DNA from: Branchinecta lynchi
Lineage: Eukaryota > Arthropoda > Branchiopoda > Anostraca > Branchinectidae
Assembly (NCBI GenBank): GCA_023053575.1
Contig: JAKZAP010000018.1
Location: 15,032,202 to 15,096,201, forward strand
Direction of reading: 5' to 3'
DNA length: 64,000 nt
The notes below the pieces were generated by a model. It was not told the DNA's origin, did not search any database, and saw only the letters and a list, made by a program, of their open reading frames with translations. Shown here piece after piece: positions 1 through 11,330 of the stretch; the stretch's first letter is position 1, and every line of letters begins with the position of its first letter. Both the position numbers and the translations under genes were made by a program.

Positions 1-39
1 GCCACTTCTGCCAGTTTGCTGGTTTCGGCCGAATTCCGA
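1..39 (-). repeat. Family A fragment (3' region)
   Basis: This is the reverse complement of the family A segment at about 1377-1416, including the GGCCGAATTCCGAA core. It is cut by the window edge and abuts a family C copy. Confidence 0.7.
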
Positions 40-45
40 AACACG

Positions 46-619
46 AACAGATTGACTTCAGAATAGCCGTTTCCCCGATCCGAACATCGTGGGGGGAATG
101 GATGGATCTAGGAATCTCCGGAATCTAGTGGCGTTCATAACTTTTGAACGGGTGATTGGGTTTGAATGAAACTTGTCTGGTGGAAAGACCTATCGCCTCG
201 CATGTTCAGTTCCGTCCGGGTCGGGTCCGATACCTGTGGGGAGGGGGGGGGGGGGGGAGAAAAACTCTAAAAACACTTAAAGCACACGGATTGCGACAGA
301 GCTTAATGGAGAGAACAAGCATAAGGCCTAGATACGAAATTGACCGTGACAGATAGTTTCGGGGCTCTGTGGGACTTGGAGGGGTTTCCTGGAATTCCGG
401 TAGTCGCGAGTTAGAATAGTTCCAGATGTACCAAGACAACGAAACTTTGCAGGTATATTAGCGACCCGACTTATTGACTTCGTTCCTGGATCCGAGCATT
501 TGTGGAGGGGATTTCCGAACGTCATTTTTGGATGGCGGGTGTATTTTGTGACGTTCTCATCTACTTTCGTGTATGTCTACTCGTAACAAGTGCCATATGA
601 GCTCGTAGCTCTTGTTTTT
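46..619 (-). repeat. Family C copy, truncated
   Basis: It contains the C-type phrases for a minus-strand copy, such as CCGATCCGAACATCGTGGGG and TTGAACGGGTGATTGG, and a poly-G tract at 241-257. It ends in the C 5' hairpin (AACAAGTGCCATATGAGC...GCTCTTGTT) at about 595-619. Confidence 0.75.
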
Positions 620-731
620 CCTGGAAAGTCAATATTTTTTAAAAACAGTCGGTTTCTCATAAAAATAGTCGATTTTTTCTTTAAATCAGTAGTTTTTCTT
701 AAAATCAGCCAATTTTTCATCAACACAGTCG

Positions 732-1586
732 TTTTTGGGATCCCAAAACGTAAGTGGCGGGATACCTATGACATCGCAAAAGTTGTCCGTCTGTGCGCAC
801 TATAACTCTCGAAGGGAATGAGATATTTTGATGAAACTTGGTGTGAGGAATCTTTGGGTCAAGAGTAAGGTCGAGTTCGTAGACGGGCTCTGTAGCCCTA
901 CATTTAGGGGTGGGGATTTAAATTAAGGGGCAAATGAAATATTTTCAAACAGCTAATGTGATAGTCGATTATGGGGTAAGAAGGCATGCTGAGCACGACA
1001 GTGAAATTATTTTCTCGCCGGACAAGTAGTTCGTCCGGAATCCGGTAAAAACCGGAAAGTTTGTTAAAATTAAAAGTTTTATTTGAAGTTGATTAGATGT
1101 TCGGTTTAGGGGTAAGAAGACATTCTTAACACTTAACACCGGAATCCGGCGAAAACGGAAAAAGCTTTATTTGTTTAGGGGTAAGAAGAGATGCTGAATC
1201 CGTGTATGAAAATCATTTTTTACTCGGACATATAGTTCGACCGGAATCCGTCAGGAGCCGGAAAATTTGTTATTAGTTACATTTTTATTTAAAGTTGCTT
1301 AGATGTTCAATATTGGCGAAAAAAGATACGCTGAGTTCGTTTTTGAGCTTTCTTTTTTCGCCGGACAAGTAGTTTCGGAATTCGGCCGAGACCAGCAAAT
1401 TGGCAGAAGTGGCAGGAAGTTTTCGTCAAAACAGATATTAAGGACTATTTGGCCTTAATTTATTTCTGAATTTAAATGGTAAAAATGTTCAAGGAGTCTG
1501 GTGAAAACTGGATTCGGCGAAGACGAGACCCAATTGTCTGGATCAAATATTGAATTTTTGGAATCACATCGGAACCTTTGGTCTTG
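732..1586 (+). mobile_element. Family A copy
   Basis: The left end is TTTTTGGGATCCCAAAACG, followed by a short CCGT tract and degenerate internal units containing GGGGTAAGAAG and CCGGAATCCGG. The right end is the diverged CACATCGGAACCTTTGGTCTTG. The body is shorter and more diverged than the copy at 53413-54824. Confidence 0.8.
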
Positions 1587-1596
1587 TTTCTCAATA

Positions 1597-1692
1597 ATAG
1601 TCGTTTATCTTAAAAAAAAAAAAAAAAAACAGTCGGTAAAAACGACCAACCAATCGGTAAATACCTTGCCCCCCCCCCCAAAAAAAAAAAAA
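1597..1692. repeat. Homopolymer-rich patch (A runs, C run)
   Basis: Runs of A (about 1612-1629 and 1680-1691) and C (about 1670-1679) punctuate short AGTCGGTAAA-like repeats. This is low-complexity sequence with no coding potential. Confidence 0.6.
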
Positions 1693-1765
1693 TTGGCTTA
1701 TCGCCTCTAATTCTAGAGATAACTGGCCATTCTTGGCAAGGGTCCTCTTCAGGCTCTAGTTAGAA

Positions 1766-2104
1766 CAAGACTAAAGGTTTCGATCGGATCCCACAAATTT
1801 GATATTTATTGGACTTTTTTATCCAGACAATAAGAGATCTGCTTGAAAATAATTTTCCAGCTTGAGCGGTAACTTTACAACTTGAGCCTGAAGAGGACCC
1901 TTGCCAAGAAGGGGCAAAATATAGCTCGAATAAGATGTAGCTGACTTATCCGTTTTGCACGTCAAATATGATTCGCAGTCAGCTGCGGCTGAAGGACTAC
2001 CATTCCCTTTGAGAGTTATCATGCTTATATACGGACGGACGGACAACTTTTTTCGAAGTTATAGGTAGGCCTATCCCTCCACTTACGTTTTGGGATCCCA
2101 AAAA
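1766..2104 (-). mobile_element. Family A deletion derivative carrying a family B insertion
   Basis: Both A ends are present in minus orientation: CAAGACTAAAGGTTTCGAT on the left and TTACGTTTTGGGATCCCAAA on the right. The internal units are gone. A B element (GAGCCTGAAGAGGACCC, CTTGCCAAGAAGG) occupies about 1826-1998. A reverse B piece lies just outside at 1718-1755, so B again occurs as an inverted pair. Confidence 0.7.
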
Positions 2105-2900
2105 CGAACAAGCGAGACGGAGAAGTCAGCTATCTGACAAACTATGGTTCCTGCGTAGAAGTGGCCATTCAAGAAACTGAATATTCACACAACACAACTA
2201 ACAACATTCATTAATTTTCATGAAATTATTATGTAATTTGTTGTCAGTTCATAATTATTTTTCAAAATTTGAGCTTCCAGCACGGATTTTAAAAGCTACA
2301 ACTACCAACCTATAAAGATGGTAAGTTACCGACTACTCCTTGGGGAGTCGAGGGGAGCCACGAGAAGAGAGGAAGTCACCTCCTGGGGACTCCCTGCACG
2401 GAAAATAACGAGAGCGCGGGGAATACCTCCGCAAGGAATTTGATAACTTTTTTTTTTATTCAAATGGTGCAAGTAGTCTGTAAAGGTTACGACTCACTCT
2501 ATGTTTACTTTCGTGTGCTTTGATTTGTTTTTTACTTAATTTTACATCTGTATTAATTAAAAAAAAACATGAGTAGAATGGATGTCTTATTTTCCAGATC
2601 AGCCTTATCTTACACATAAGCTAAATACTGATCTCACGAATAACCATTCCTGACATCTATTTTTCAAAAACCAATAACATCCGCCACTTTTAAACCGACT
2701 CCTCACGGAATCAGAAAGGGAGTACTTTCTGATGATGGTGATGATATGCTGGAGCATTCCCGGTCCGCAGGGACTCGCTAGAACGCGGGGAGTGAGTCCC
2801 ATGGACAAACAAATACACGAGGACTCCTCTACAGGAGTCCCCGGAGAACGGGAACACCTCTAATATACTAGAACCCACGAACTTGGGAAACATAAAGCAG
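2105..2900. other. Unassigned intergenic or intronic DNA with GGGGACTCC/GGAGTCCCC motifs
   Basis: No gene was recognised; the missing last ATG16 exon was searched for and not seen. Several copies of GGGGACTCC and its complement occur (for example 2385-2393 and 2834-2842), plus a GGGACTC...GAGTCCC hairpin at about 2770-2800. This looks like an old foldback element. Confidence 0.4.
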
Positions 2901-2911
2901 AAAGAGCTTAC

Positions 2912-3058
2912 TGATGTTCCTTCAAATGACGCTCCAGCTTTCCTGTCAGAGCATTCCAGATGAAAACGGATCCGTCCGATCCACCAACGGCTATTTCTTG
3001 ACCACTGGAGCTGAAACAAGCTCTGGACCAATCAAATGGGATTTTCAGATGCTCGTCC
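2912..3058 (-). CDS. ATG16L1: ATG16 (ATG16L1-like) WD40 exon d
   Basis: This exon encodes 48 codons, with the peptide DEHLKIPFDWSRACFSSSG followed by QEIAVGGSDGSVFIWNALTG and KLERHLKEH. It corresponds to the penultimate ATG16L1 blade (SDW.RV.FSPDG...AGS.EGS.YIW...TGK.E). The acceptor is TATTTACAG above 3058 and the donor is GTAAGCTC below 2912. It starts in phase 2 and ends in phase 2. The last exon, expected to encode an INAVAWSPSG...AVLW-like ending, was not seen between positions 1 and 2911 and probably lies left of the window. A family C repeat begins only 35 bp into the upstream intron. Confidence 0.9.
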
Positions 3059-3489
3059 CTGTAAATACAATTAGTATTATAAAAATATTGATAACAAGAG
3101 CTACGAACTTATATGGCACTTGTTATGAGTAGATGATGCATGAAAGTAGATGAGAACGTCAGAAAATACCCCCTCCTACTCCTGAGATCCGGACCTAGAA
3201 ATAGGTTATCTAGTTTCACTCATGTCAAGTCTGAGCATTTCTGACATCGCCTCGAATCATCCTAGAGCAAATGAATATTCTACCTTCCAAGCTTAGATCC
3301 ACTCGTTTGATCCCTAGTCGTCCCACACTATTTCCGGTACCCCCTCCAACTCCCTCTACCGCGGCCGAATCTGGTTTGGAAACATAAATGGATCATCCAA
3401 AGCTTCTTCTCTTACTACCTGTCAAGTTTCAATCGAATTAGAGCATTTTTGGGAAAATGATTGACCACTATTGAGTGCCATACAATTTC

Positions 3490-4200
3490 CGGGACTCCCC
3501 CTCCCGTATGGAAATAATTAAGTCGTAAACAGTTGTTTCCGATCGTTTTTTCGTATCCATTCAAAACGATCGTTTTCAGCTGTTTCCAATCGTTTTCAAT
3601 TATTTTTGATCGGAAATAATTGATTTTGTTTTCAAATCGTGAAATACAGACCCGAGTTATAACAACTGTAATGGGGAAGATGATTTTTTTGTTGTTGTAA
3701 ACGATCAAAAGAGTTTAACTGAAACGGCGAATCTGAAATCCCAATCGTAAACGATTGGAAACAACTGTTTCCAATCTAATTTTACAACTGTTTACGATTG
3801 TTTTTTTCAAGTGTGATTAAACAACTATTTACGATCGTTTTAGTTGTTCCCTTCGTAATTTTACGATCGTTTTTTTCGTATCCATTCAAAACGATCGTTT
3901 TCAACTTTTTCCAATCGTTTCAATTGTTTTTGATCGGAAACAGGTGGTTTTGTTTTCAAGTCGTGAAATACAGACCTGAGTTTTAACAACTGTAATAGGG
4001 AAGTTGATTTGTTTGTTGTTGTAAACGATCAACAGCTGTTTACGGTTGTTTTTTCAGGTGTCATTAAAAAACTGTTTACGATCGCTTTCAGTTGTATTCG
4101 ATCGGAAACAGTTGGTTTGGTTTCCAGGTCCTGAAACAAGACCTGTTTTTTTTTACAGTGATAATAGGGAAGTTGAATTTAATTGAGCTGTAAACGATAG
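3490..4200 (+). repeat. Tandem array with AAACGATCGTTT palindromes
   Basis: Two units spaced about 323-325 bp apart share CGTATCCATTCAAAACGATC and GTGAAATACAGACC, followed by a partial third unit. Each unit holds several AAACGATCGTTT palindromes and GTAAACAACTGTTTACGATCG-like foldbacks. It is not seen elsewhere in the window. Confidence 0.75.
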
Positions 4201-5116
4201 CTCTTTCCACTTGCCAAGTTTCATTCAATTCTGAAAGCCCGTTACAAAGTTATTCATGCAACTAGATTCCGGGTTCCCCATCCCTCCACTCCCTCCACGA
4301 TGGTCGTATCGGAGAAACAACTATTCTCAGGGTCAGTCTGTTTGGGTCCCTGATAAGCCTTACAAGTTCCATCGTCCTAGTGCATCAGGAAGTACCCAAC
4401 TCGCGGGATCGCCGGAATTCCGGAACCTCCTCGAACTGCACCACAGTGCCCGAATCCGGTCCAGATATTTTCGCTATATATCTAGGACTTGCGCTTGTCC
4501 TTCCCACCAAGTTTCACCCCGATCCTTCCACTCTAAGCGTTTCTCAAGATTTCTGGTTCCTCCTCCCAACTCCCCCAAGTCACCGCATCTGGCCAAGACT
4601 TGAAATCGGTCGTCTGAAACATGAGGCTTTTCAAATACCAAGTTTCATTAAGATCCGATCACCCGTTCGAAAGTTATACGAATCTCAAGTTTCCGAGTGA
4701 AGCTTTATGGGTGGTAGAAGCAAATGCCAAAATGCGCAATATCATCAACGGATTATCATGCACACGTCCACTAACCCACCAAAGCAGGAGAAACGTGCCT
4801 ACTAATTAGGCAAAAGATTCGCCACCAAACATCTTTTTAACAAATAGTACAAACGGTAGCGAAACCTGATCAAAAATCGTGGTTTAACAATAAGCTATAA
4901 AGAGCTAGTTTAATGGTGGATTACTAACGGATCTGTCGTTCATGTCTGGTAAAGAATAGAGCCAATGTTTTACGGACGCTTTGGGGACAACAAAAAATTT
5001 GTGTTTTTCTGCACCAATAAATGGTACATAATGGTCTATCATTTGCAAAAATCGATGCAATGAAATGTCGCAACTATAGGAAATCGTTTGTGCTTTGAAA
5101 GACTGAGATTTATAAT

Positions 5117-5516
5117 AGCTGCGTTTTTACAGATATCATGGTATCCAGTACCACGGTCTAAAGTCCTTTTCGAATTTACCGTGGTATCAGATACCACGGT
5201 CAAAAGGCGTTGTTGCAGTAGTCGTGGTGTCTGGCCAGTCACCGTGGTAACTGATATTCATATACCACGGTCAGTCGGAACATGGTAAGTGATCGTGGGT
5301 ATCTGAAAAATTCATCTCACTTTCATCATCCCTAATACCAGATAGATGTCAGTGGATATCAGTATTTCAATTGGTTGATTCCTAGAACCGCAAATCCGGT
5401 AATTGCTGTTTTTGCAGAGCAACTGCAATATCAAATACTACCGTAACTGCAAAAACCACAATTTGCAGATCCAGTTGCCGTGGTAACAGATACCACGGTG
5501 TCTACAAAACGCAACT
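5117..5516. mobile_element. MITE with AGTTGCG ends and GGTATC palindromes
   Basis: The left end AGCTGCGTTTTTACAGATATC is mirrored by the right end ...TCTACAAAACGCAACT, and AAT flanks both sides. The interior is a string of TACCACGGT/GGTATC palindromes. It is a sister copy of 55552-55970. Confidence 0.8.
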
Positions 5517-5559
5517 AATAAAACAGAAGTGTGACGATTCTCACGAACCATACCATCAG

Positions 5560-5960
5560 TTTAGGGGGACATTTTCGCGATGATGGCTGGAGGTGAAGCG
5601 GGTGACCCCATCCACGCGAAAATGAGAAAATCGATCGGGCTCTGAACGGCTGAGGAAGATGGGTTTCGTCCACGCGAAAATGCCCATTCAGCTGGATGGG
5701 AGCGTATGAGTGAGAAGGTCCACATTTTTGTATGTCTTCAACCTGTGCAGACCTTTTTTCTATCCATGTTCAGCTCAACGCTGCCCTCGGAGCGGTGTGG
5801 AATGGGAGGCGTCTATCGAACTGGATGGCCCTTCACCTGTCCATCCGTACACGCGAAAATTCCAGAAAGATCGACGACATCCACGCGAAAATGTCCGTCG
5901 AGCTCGACGGGAGGTCGTCGGGATCAGAGCCATCCACGCGAAAACGTCCCCTACTTCTAT
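5560..5960. repeat. CCACGCGAAAATG repeat cluster
   Basis: The motif (C)CACGCGAAAATG occurs at about 5617, 5671, 5850, 5880 and 5935 with unequal spacing. The first member, CATTTTCGCG at about 5570, is inverted. The overlapping ORFs in several frames are a by-product of the repeats. Confidence 0.5.
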
Positions 5961-6909
5961 ATACTCTTGATGACTAACTCTTCTTGCCGATGCCAGTTCC
6001 CCCCCTCCAACTACCCCCAAATTCATCGGATCCGTTTCGGACTTGGCGTGTGACATCTGAGACACGAGATCTTTCCAAATATCAAGTTTCATTAAGATCC
6101 GATTCCCCGTTCAAAAGTTAGACATACGTCAATATTCCGGATACCCCTCCCTCGACTCACCCAAGGTGGTCGGTAAGGGGAAGTGACTATTTTCATGTTA
6201 GTTTGGTCGGTTCTCTAATATGCCTGCCAAGTTGCATCGTCCTAGTACACGTGTAAGCATCTTAACTCGGATTCATCGGAATTCCGGATCCCTCCCTTCA
6301 ATTCCCCCACAGTGCTCGGATCCGTTCCAGTCTTGTAAACTACGTCTCTGGGGCTTGTGCCTTTTCTTCCCAACAAGTTTCATCCCGATCCGCCCACTCT
6401 GAACATGTCACATGATTTCCGGTTCCCCTCCCCCCTCCACTCCCACAACGGTGTACCACCTCAGATCGGGAAAGTGACTATTTCCAAGTTAGTTTGGTCG
6501 GGTCCCTAATACGCCTGCCAAGTTTCATCGTCCTAGCACATCTGGAAGTACCCTAACTCGCGATCAGCGGACTGACCGACAGACCGACGAAAAAGTGATT
6601 GGTATATGGCACTTTGCCGGAAGGCAAGTGCAATAAAAACTGGAGAAAAACCTACTAATGGTGAAAGAAACGAAAATTCATCAGCAGAAACGGAGAGGGA
6701 AAATGAGCATCCAGAGTGAAGGCTTCTCGCGCAGGTGTGAAAGATACGCTACGCAAACTGTACGCAGCGCAAGATAAACGCATATGCAGAATCAACTGGC
6801 TTCTGAATCAACTGGCTTCAAGTTTAGTGGGATAGGATTTTTAACTCTGATCAGTCCGAATACTCAAAATTTCTTCGAGTCACGAAGAGGCGAAAGCCTT
6901 TTCTAATTC

Positions 6910-7485
6910 AGTGTATTATTATTATTGCTTAATGCGACGACCGCTTATGACCACCATTATGCTACTCGTTTTGGTTCGGATCCTCGTCAACCTCTGATCA
7001 GATTTGAACGATCCAGATTTAGTTTGCGTAATTGTTTAGTTAAATTTTATAATTTATTAGAAGATAAAGATATTGTTCGCCTTTCTCTTCCTTTACTAAA
7101 AAAAAGGTTTAAAACTAAATTGTTGGATTTGTATTAATGAGGAGTGTTGGAGAAGGTGGTTTGGCCTCTGGTTTGTTCAGTCCTGATTCTCTGATTCTTT
7201 GCCCATGGTTATATATTTTTTATATTTTGATGGTTATTGAGTCTTCGATCTGACGTGGTAAGTTGCTTTATAATCTCTTATTGTTTTTCATGTTTTTCTT
7301 TCTTCTTGTTGTTCACGATGTTATGATGTAGGCGCGCTCTTAATCTGTTATTGGTTGAATTTTCTTCTCTTCTTTGTATGTTGCCCGAGCTTTGTTGAGT
7401 CCCTCTCTGCCGGGTAACTTCCTGATATTTAGTTATTTTGTTTTGTTGTAAATAATAAAACCTTGAACCTTGAACCTTGATAGAA
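6910..7485 (+). pseudogene. 5'-truncated LINE: reverse-transcriptase C-terminus and 3' tail
   Basis: A 70-codon frame at 6925-7137 reads HHYATRFGSDP...RSRFSLRNCLVKFYNLL and ends KKRFKTKLLDLY. This is the usual C-terminal signature of jockey/CR1-clade non-LTR retrotransposon ORF2 (H..TR...R.....VK.(W/Y)N.L). A 3' UTR of about 320 bp ends in AATAATAAAACCTTGAACCTTG, a short tandem tail typical of this clade. The polymerase core is missing, so the copy is dead on arrival. Confidence 0.7.
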
Positions 7486-7489
7486 TTTC

Positions 7490-8110
7490 CCCACCCAATC
7501 GCAGATAATTATGTAGGCTAATCGATTTCCCGTCAAATCACAGTCAAGGTAATGTTCGCATGCGAATGTCGGGAAACCATAGATTGTAAGATCTGACAGA
7601 GCTCTGTGGCTTGTTAAAAATTAAATTAGCAATATAGGAAATAAAGTCAATGGATTGAGCAATTGGGTACGACGGTAGTTGACGGAACCAACGTGTTCAC
7701 GTCTTTCGCCCGTTGACATAACTGAGTTTGCGAAAGCAAACCGTTGTCTGAATTCAGGATGCCGATTCGTTCTGTCTCAATTCAGGCGGAAATGATGCTT
7801 GCAAAAAATTATACACAGTCAAGCATGTCCAAACAAATTAAACAGTGCCGTTTTCCCAGAAAAAAAAAACAGTGGCCAGAGAGAGCGCAAGTTAAACTGT
7901 ATACATAAGACAAATTAAAGAGCGCCCCGTTTTCCCAGATACATTTTCCGAGAAAAAAAATGTGGCCAGACAGACCGCAAGTTACATTCTAACAACAGGT
8001 ACGTTCTGTTTCAAGATCTTTTTTACGGAGAGGGTCGAATTTAAGCACTGTACCCACTTCCAGTAAAATGTTTTTCGGGATTCCTCATGAACAAAACAGA
8101 CGGACAGATC
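7490..8110. other. Unassigned region with a local duplication
   Basis: No gene was seen. A degenerate tandem duplication at about 7840-8000 repeats CCGTTTTCCCAGA, an A run, and GTGGCCAGA.AGA.CGCAAGTTA with a period of about 77 bp. Confidence 0.5.
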
Positions 8111-8114
8111 CATG

Positions 8115-8455
8115 ATAAGTGGCCCTTACTTTCATTTGGGTCCAAAAAGACGTTCTGATCAGAAAGGACTCCACAAATTTTTTATATTTACTGGAAGGAA
8201 AGGCGCGTCATTTCATTCGGGTTTTAGGCTTGGAATTTTGGGGTTTGGAGCTAGGTTGGAGCTAAAAGCTAGATTTTATTGGGGGAAGTGGTGTTTTGCA
8301 CGAATTAATGTTTCTTTAAATTCGTACAGTTTCCCGCATGTGGGCTGTGTTTCTTGGCTATTGTTTCTAACTGGTGGACCCTTGCGCCTTGCCGGACATC
8401 TGTCGGTCGTATATTTTGAGGTCCCCAAGCCCTTCAAAGCGCTCCTGCTATCACG
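8115..8455 (+). mobile_element. Internal fragment of the hAT family seen at 49289 and 34281
   Basis: It shares CCTTACTTTCATTTGGGTCC, GGAAGG..GCGTCATTTCATTC and TCGTATATTTTGAGGT with the hAT copies at 49289-50466 and 34281-35624, but lacks both termini. The ORF spanning it is a chance frame. Confidence 0.65.
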
Positions 8456-8461
8456 AGTTTT

Positions 8462-8640
8462 ACTGTATTGTTTCCTTCCCCGAAGCTGAACCAGAGGATT
8501 GACAGCCTGACGAGGACCCTTGCCAAGAAGGGCCGAAATATCGCTGATGAAGAAACGTAGCTGACGTATCCGTGGAAAACATTGTTTATAAATGTTTCAA
8601 AGTCATCTTGGGCTCAAAGAATATTTAGGTTATTCTTTAT
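8462..8640 (+). mobile_element. Family B copy
   Basis: It contains CCGAAGCTGAACCAGAGGAT, GCCTGACGAGGACCCTTGCC, a CCCTTGCCAAGAAGGG stem-loop and the 3' tail TTGGGCTCAAAGAATATTTA. The left end abuts the hAT fragment. Confidence 0.75.
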
Positions 8641-8884
8641 TTTACACAAAATCACAGTAAACAACTTGTAATAAAAAACATAAAAAACTAAACGATATAT
8701 GTTCAAATAAACCAGTCAGCCGAGAACCAGGGCGTCCAGGTTGTCCTCAGGGTGACCACTAAATCCACAATACCGATCACATAACTTTGTCAGCAGTGGA
8801 ATCAACCTTTAACCACAAACAAACCAAAACAACTCGACAAAAATAACTTTCGCTCCTCCAACTGGGCAAGTAAAAAAATTAAAA

Positions 8885-9170
8885 AAAATTCAATCTATTA
8901 ATTTAATCTAAAATAATCTACTAATTTAATCTATTTACTAGAAATCATACTTACCATACATTTTATTTTTAATCTCATTTTTAATCTCTTCATATTTTCC
9001 TTTTCCAATAATTCCTTTTCTAACCCATTCCACATTTTAATCCCTCTATAAATGATTGAAAACTTAGACCTAGTCGTCACAGCCAATGGAGCACAAAGAT
9101 CATTTTTCGAACGCGTGTCGTGGCTATGAACATCTCTTTCAAAACATGAAAGCTGAGGGATAGCCATGTG
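8885..9170 (-). pseudogene. 5'-truncated LINE: reverse-transcriptase C-terminus
   Basis: The minus-strand frame 9167-8931 reads HSHDTRSKNDLCAPLAVTTR then SKFSIIYRGIKMWNGLEKEL, ending in a lysine-rich tail. HS..TR.K.DL....T..(S/G)K.SI.YRGI..WN.L is the classic C-terminus of CR1/jockey/RTE-like ORF2. The short AT-rich 3' tail reads TTAATTTAATCTA repeats. Upstream polymerase domains are absent. Confidence 0.75.
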
Positions 9171-9239
9171 ATTAAATATTTCGTCATCAGTTCAGAAAAA
9201 AATTCTTTTGGATTGGAACATAGAATTTCGAAAACCTCG

Positions 9240-9372
9240 ATGGGTTGACAAATTCAGCATTTAACCGTTAACGAAGAAACATAATCAAAGTGTTGCGAGA
9301 CTCGCAACACTTTAGTCGGCAAAGCCGAACAAAGGTTGCTGCAACACTACACGTTGCCCAGGCAACGTAGGT
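9240..9372 (-). repeat. Family G copy with terminal hairpins
   Basis: It is the inverted counterpart of 14812-14945, sharing CTACGTTGCC.GGGCAACGT, TTTGCCGAC and GTTAAATGCTGAA.TTGTCAA. It carries a GTGTTGCGAG..CTCGCAACAC hairpin at about 9292-9312. Confidence 0.65.
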
Positions 9373-10249
9373 ATAGTTAAGATTGTGTTCTTATTGTTAA
9401 CTTATTGAGTTAATGTTACCTATTCCTGTGCGTCTATTATTTGCTTTTGGTTGCCAATTATTTAGCTTTTGTTATTGTGGCAATTTTTCATTAAACCTGA
9501 AACCGTTGCAATGACGAAGACCCAAGCCCTACACCCACTTTGGCGTGCCGTAGACACAAGCTCACCACGGATTTTGGAATGAAATGTCTATCTTCAGATA
9601 ATCACAGATCCATTCTACCTGATTACCAATCGCCCAACCCCAATCGGCCAATCACTAGACTAAGAACTGAAAACAAAAATCGGCTTCAAATTACCCCGCC
9701 CCTAGTAAATTTGTCTGACCGATATTTATCATAATTCGTACCTTATTTTATTTCTCATTTTAATTCTTGATATTTTATTTTATTATTTCCCATTTTAACT
9801 CTTGTTGTGTGACATGTATTATATTATGTAGGCCTATTCATTATTATCATATACTGTATATATTGTACGTAACTGCTTTGACATGTGTTACGTCATGACG
9901 ATCCTCTGCTAGCCATATTATGTTGTGCTATTATGGAAATAAAATATATATTTATTATTTATTTATTGATTTCAGCCCTGATTCTGTGTTGAAAAATAAA
10001 GAATCAACCTAAGAAGAACGTTTCTGCAAACTTGCTGGCAGAGGTGGAAGGGGCAATGGGCGAACTTGCAGGTTCGTACTTATCGCCACAGCCTGCCGAG
10101 GACGAAATATCGCACAAATAAACCAAATTAAAGGGGGGGGGGGGGTAGGGGGTTGACCCCCCCCCAAACATACACAAATTATCATTTTTATACGGTTTTC
10201 CCTCTGATCCATGTCTTTTTTGTACTTTTTTGTCCGACCCGCAGACAAA
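9373..10249. other. Unassigned, probably retroelement 3' sequence
   Basis: No gene was recognised. About 9730-9965 is AT-rich and ends ATGGAAATAAAATATATATT, which resembles a LINE 3' UTR. Long poly-G and poly-C tracts lie at about 10133-10172. Confidence 0.35.
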
Positions 10250-10287
10250 TACCCCCCCCTCGAAATAAATTCCTGGATACGGGCCTG
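10250..10287. mobile_element. hAT-like right terminus
   Basis: CTCGAAATAAATTCCTGGAT followed by ACGGGCCTG reads in reverse as CAGGCCCGTATCCAGGAA, a common hAT-type terminal sequence. The matching left end was not located. Confidence 0.4.
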
Positions 10288-10464
10288 GATATCCATTCAG
10301 CGCCATCGACCTAAGCCTTCCCTTTGCCGTCATCTTTCTCCTGATCCACATCCGTATAGCTTATGGGGGTTGTGTGTTTCTAAATGAGCTATCAGGTGTG
10401 ATGCCTTCGCAAATGCGCTTCCCCATTGATTGCAATTGTAGGTTTTATCTGCAACTGAGTTGCC

Positions 10465-10600
10465 TTTATTATTATTATTATTATTTATTTGAATCCTTCA
10501 AAACTGAAGAGTAATGTATAAAAAGGAACAACAACATGTCAATCAAACTCGCACACTCTTACATACTAATTAACAGCTGACCGTTAAAGACAAATTAGCC
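10465..10600 (-). repeat. Retroelement 3' end R, copy 1
   Basis: It is the inverted match of 17862-17985, sharing TTATACATTACTCTTCAGTT, GGATTCAAATAAATAATAAT and CAGCTGTTA.TTAGTATGTAAG. An ATAATA tail at the low-coordinate end suggests a poly-(A/T) 3' terminus. Confidence 0.6.
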
Positions 10601-10889
10601 TACCAAATATACAACGAAATACAATGAAAAAACTAAACAAAGTTCAAAATAAACTAAACAAACGGTAACACTTTCACTCTTATAATCTCGTTTCCCACCA
10701 GGGTTGCCGAATGTCGCACGACAGAGTGAATTGTCACTCTGATTTCATTTTTGTCGCTCTTGTCCTACGTGTCGGTGTCATTTCCCAGCAGTGACCCGTT
10801 TTTTCATAAAAAGAAAATTTCACTCTCTGTTTTCGACCAAAAATCACTCCCTACTTTTTTTTTTGATGTGGCAACCCTGTTTCCCAGTA

Positions 10890-11330
10890 CCATCCCCTTG
10901 AGTAGTATACACAAGCTGCCCCCTTCTGTATGCTTAGAGCACACTGTTTACTATTTATATACATTCAAGACTACTAGAATAACGTAAGAGTAGGCTCTGC
11001 TTTTAACAAATTATCCACGACTTTAAGCTTTTTCCCAGGCCCAATTGACTTGAAACATAAACTTGGCAAGATTCAGATGACCGGTTTTAAGCACCAATAG
11101 GATGATGCGTGAAAACTCGTCGGTAGCATAATGCGAATGGAGAATGGTGAACTGTGACAATTGCAAAGATTAATTAGTGTCGTTAGCCGGTTTAAAATAA
11201 CTTTTTTGATAATTTAAAATGAGATTTGGGTCTCCAGTTTCAAGAATTACTGAATACAGTTACAGAAGTATAGGTACATTATAGGTACGACGGGTCCTTT
11301 ACTGTATGAATAAATTCGTAAATATTGATT
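10890..11330 (+). repeat. Family D fragment (right half)
   Basis: It matches 52880-53235 and 12270-12413 plus 13480-13590. Shared phrases are GCTTTTAACAAATTA, GGCAAGATTCAGATGACCGG and ATAGGTACGACGGGTC. Confidence 0.6.

Larger units (their letters stand above)
3093..6638 (+). mobile_element. Family C copy, heavily interrupted
   Basis: It starts with the diverged 5' hairpin (AACAAGAGCTACGAACTTAT) and ends with the 3' hairpin TATGGCACTTTGCCGGAAGGCAA after a GACCGACAGACCGACG tract. The body has typical CCACTCCCCC...CCGGA units. It is interrupted by a tandem array (3490-4200), a MITE (5117-5516) and a CACGCGAAAATG repeat cluster (5560-5960). Confidence 0.75.

Noticed and set aside
2385..2394. GGGGACTCCC as an NF-kappaB-type site
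   Set aside because: It is one of several copies of a short repeat in foldback-like sequence with no promoter evidence.
1..2911. Search for the last ATG16 exon
   Set aside because: No acceptor followed by an AVAWSPSG...VLW-like frame was seen on the minus strand; the exon is probably outside the window.
10004..10351. Minus-strand ORFs around 10.0-10.35 kb
   Set aside because: They run through poly-G/C tracts and an hAT-like terminus; no coding signature.
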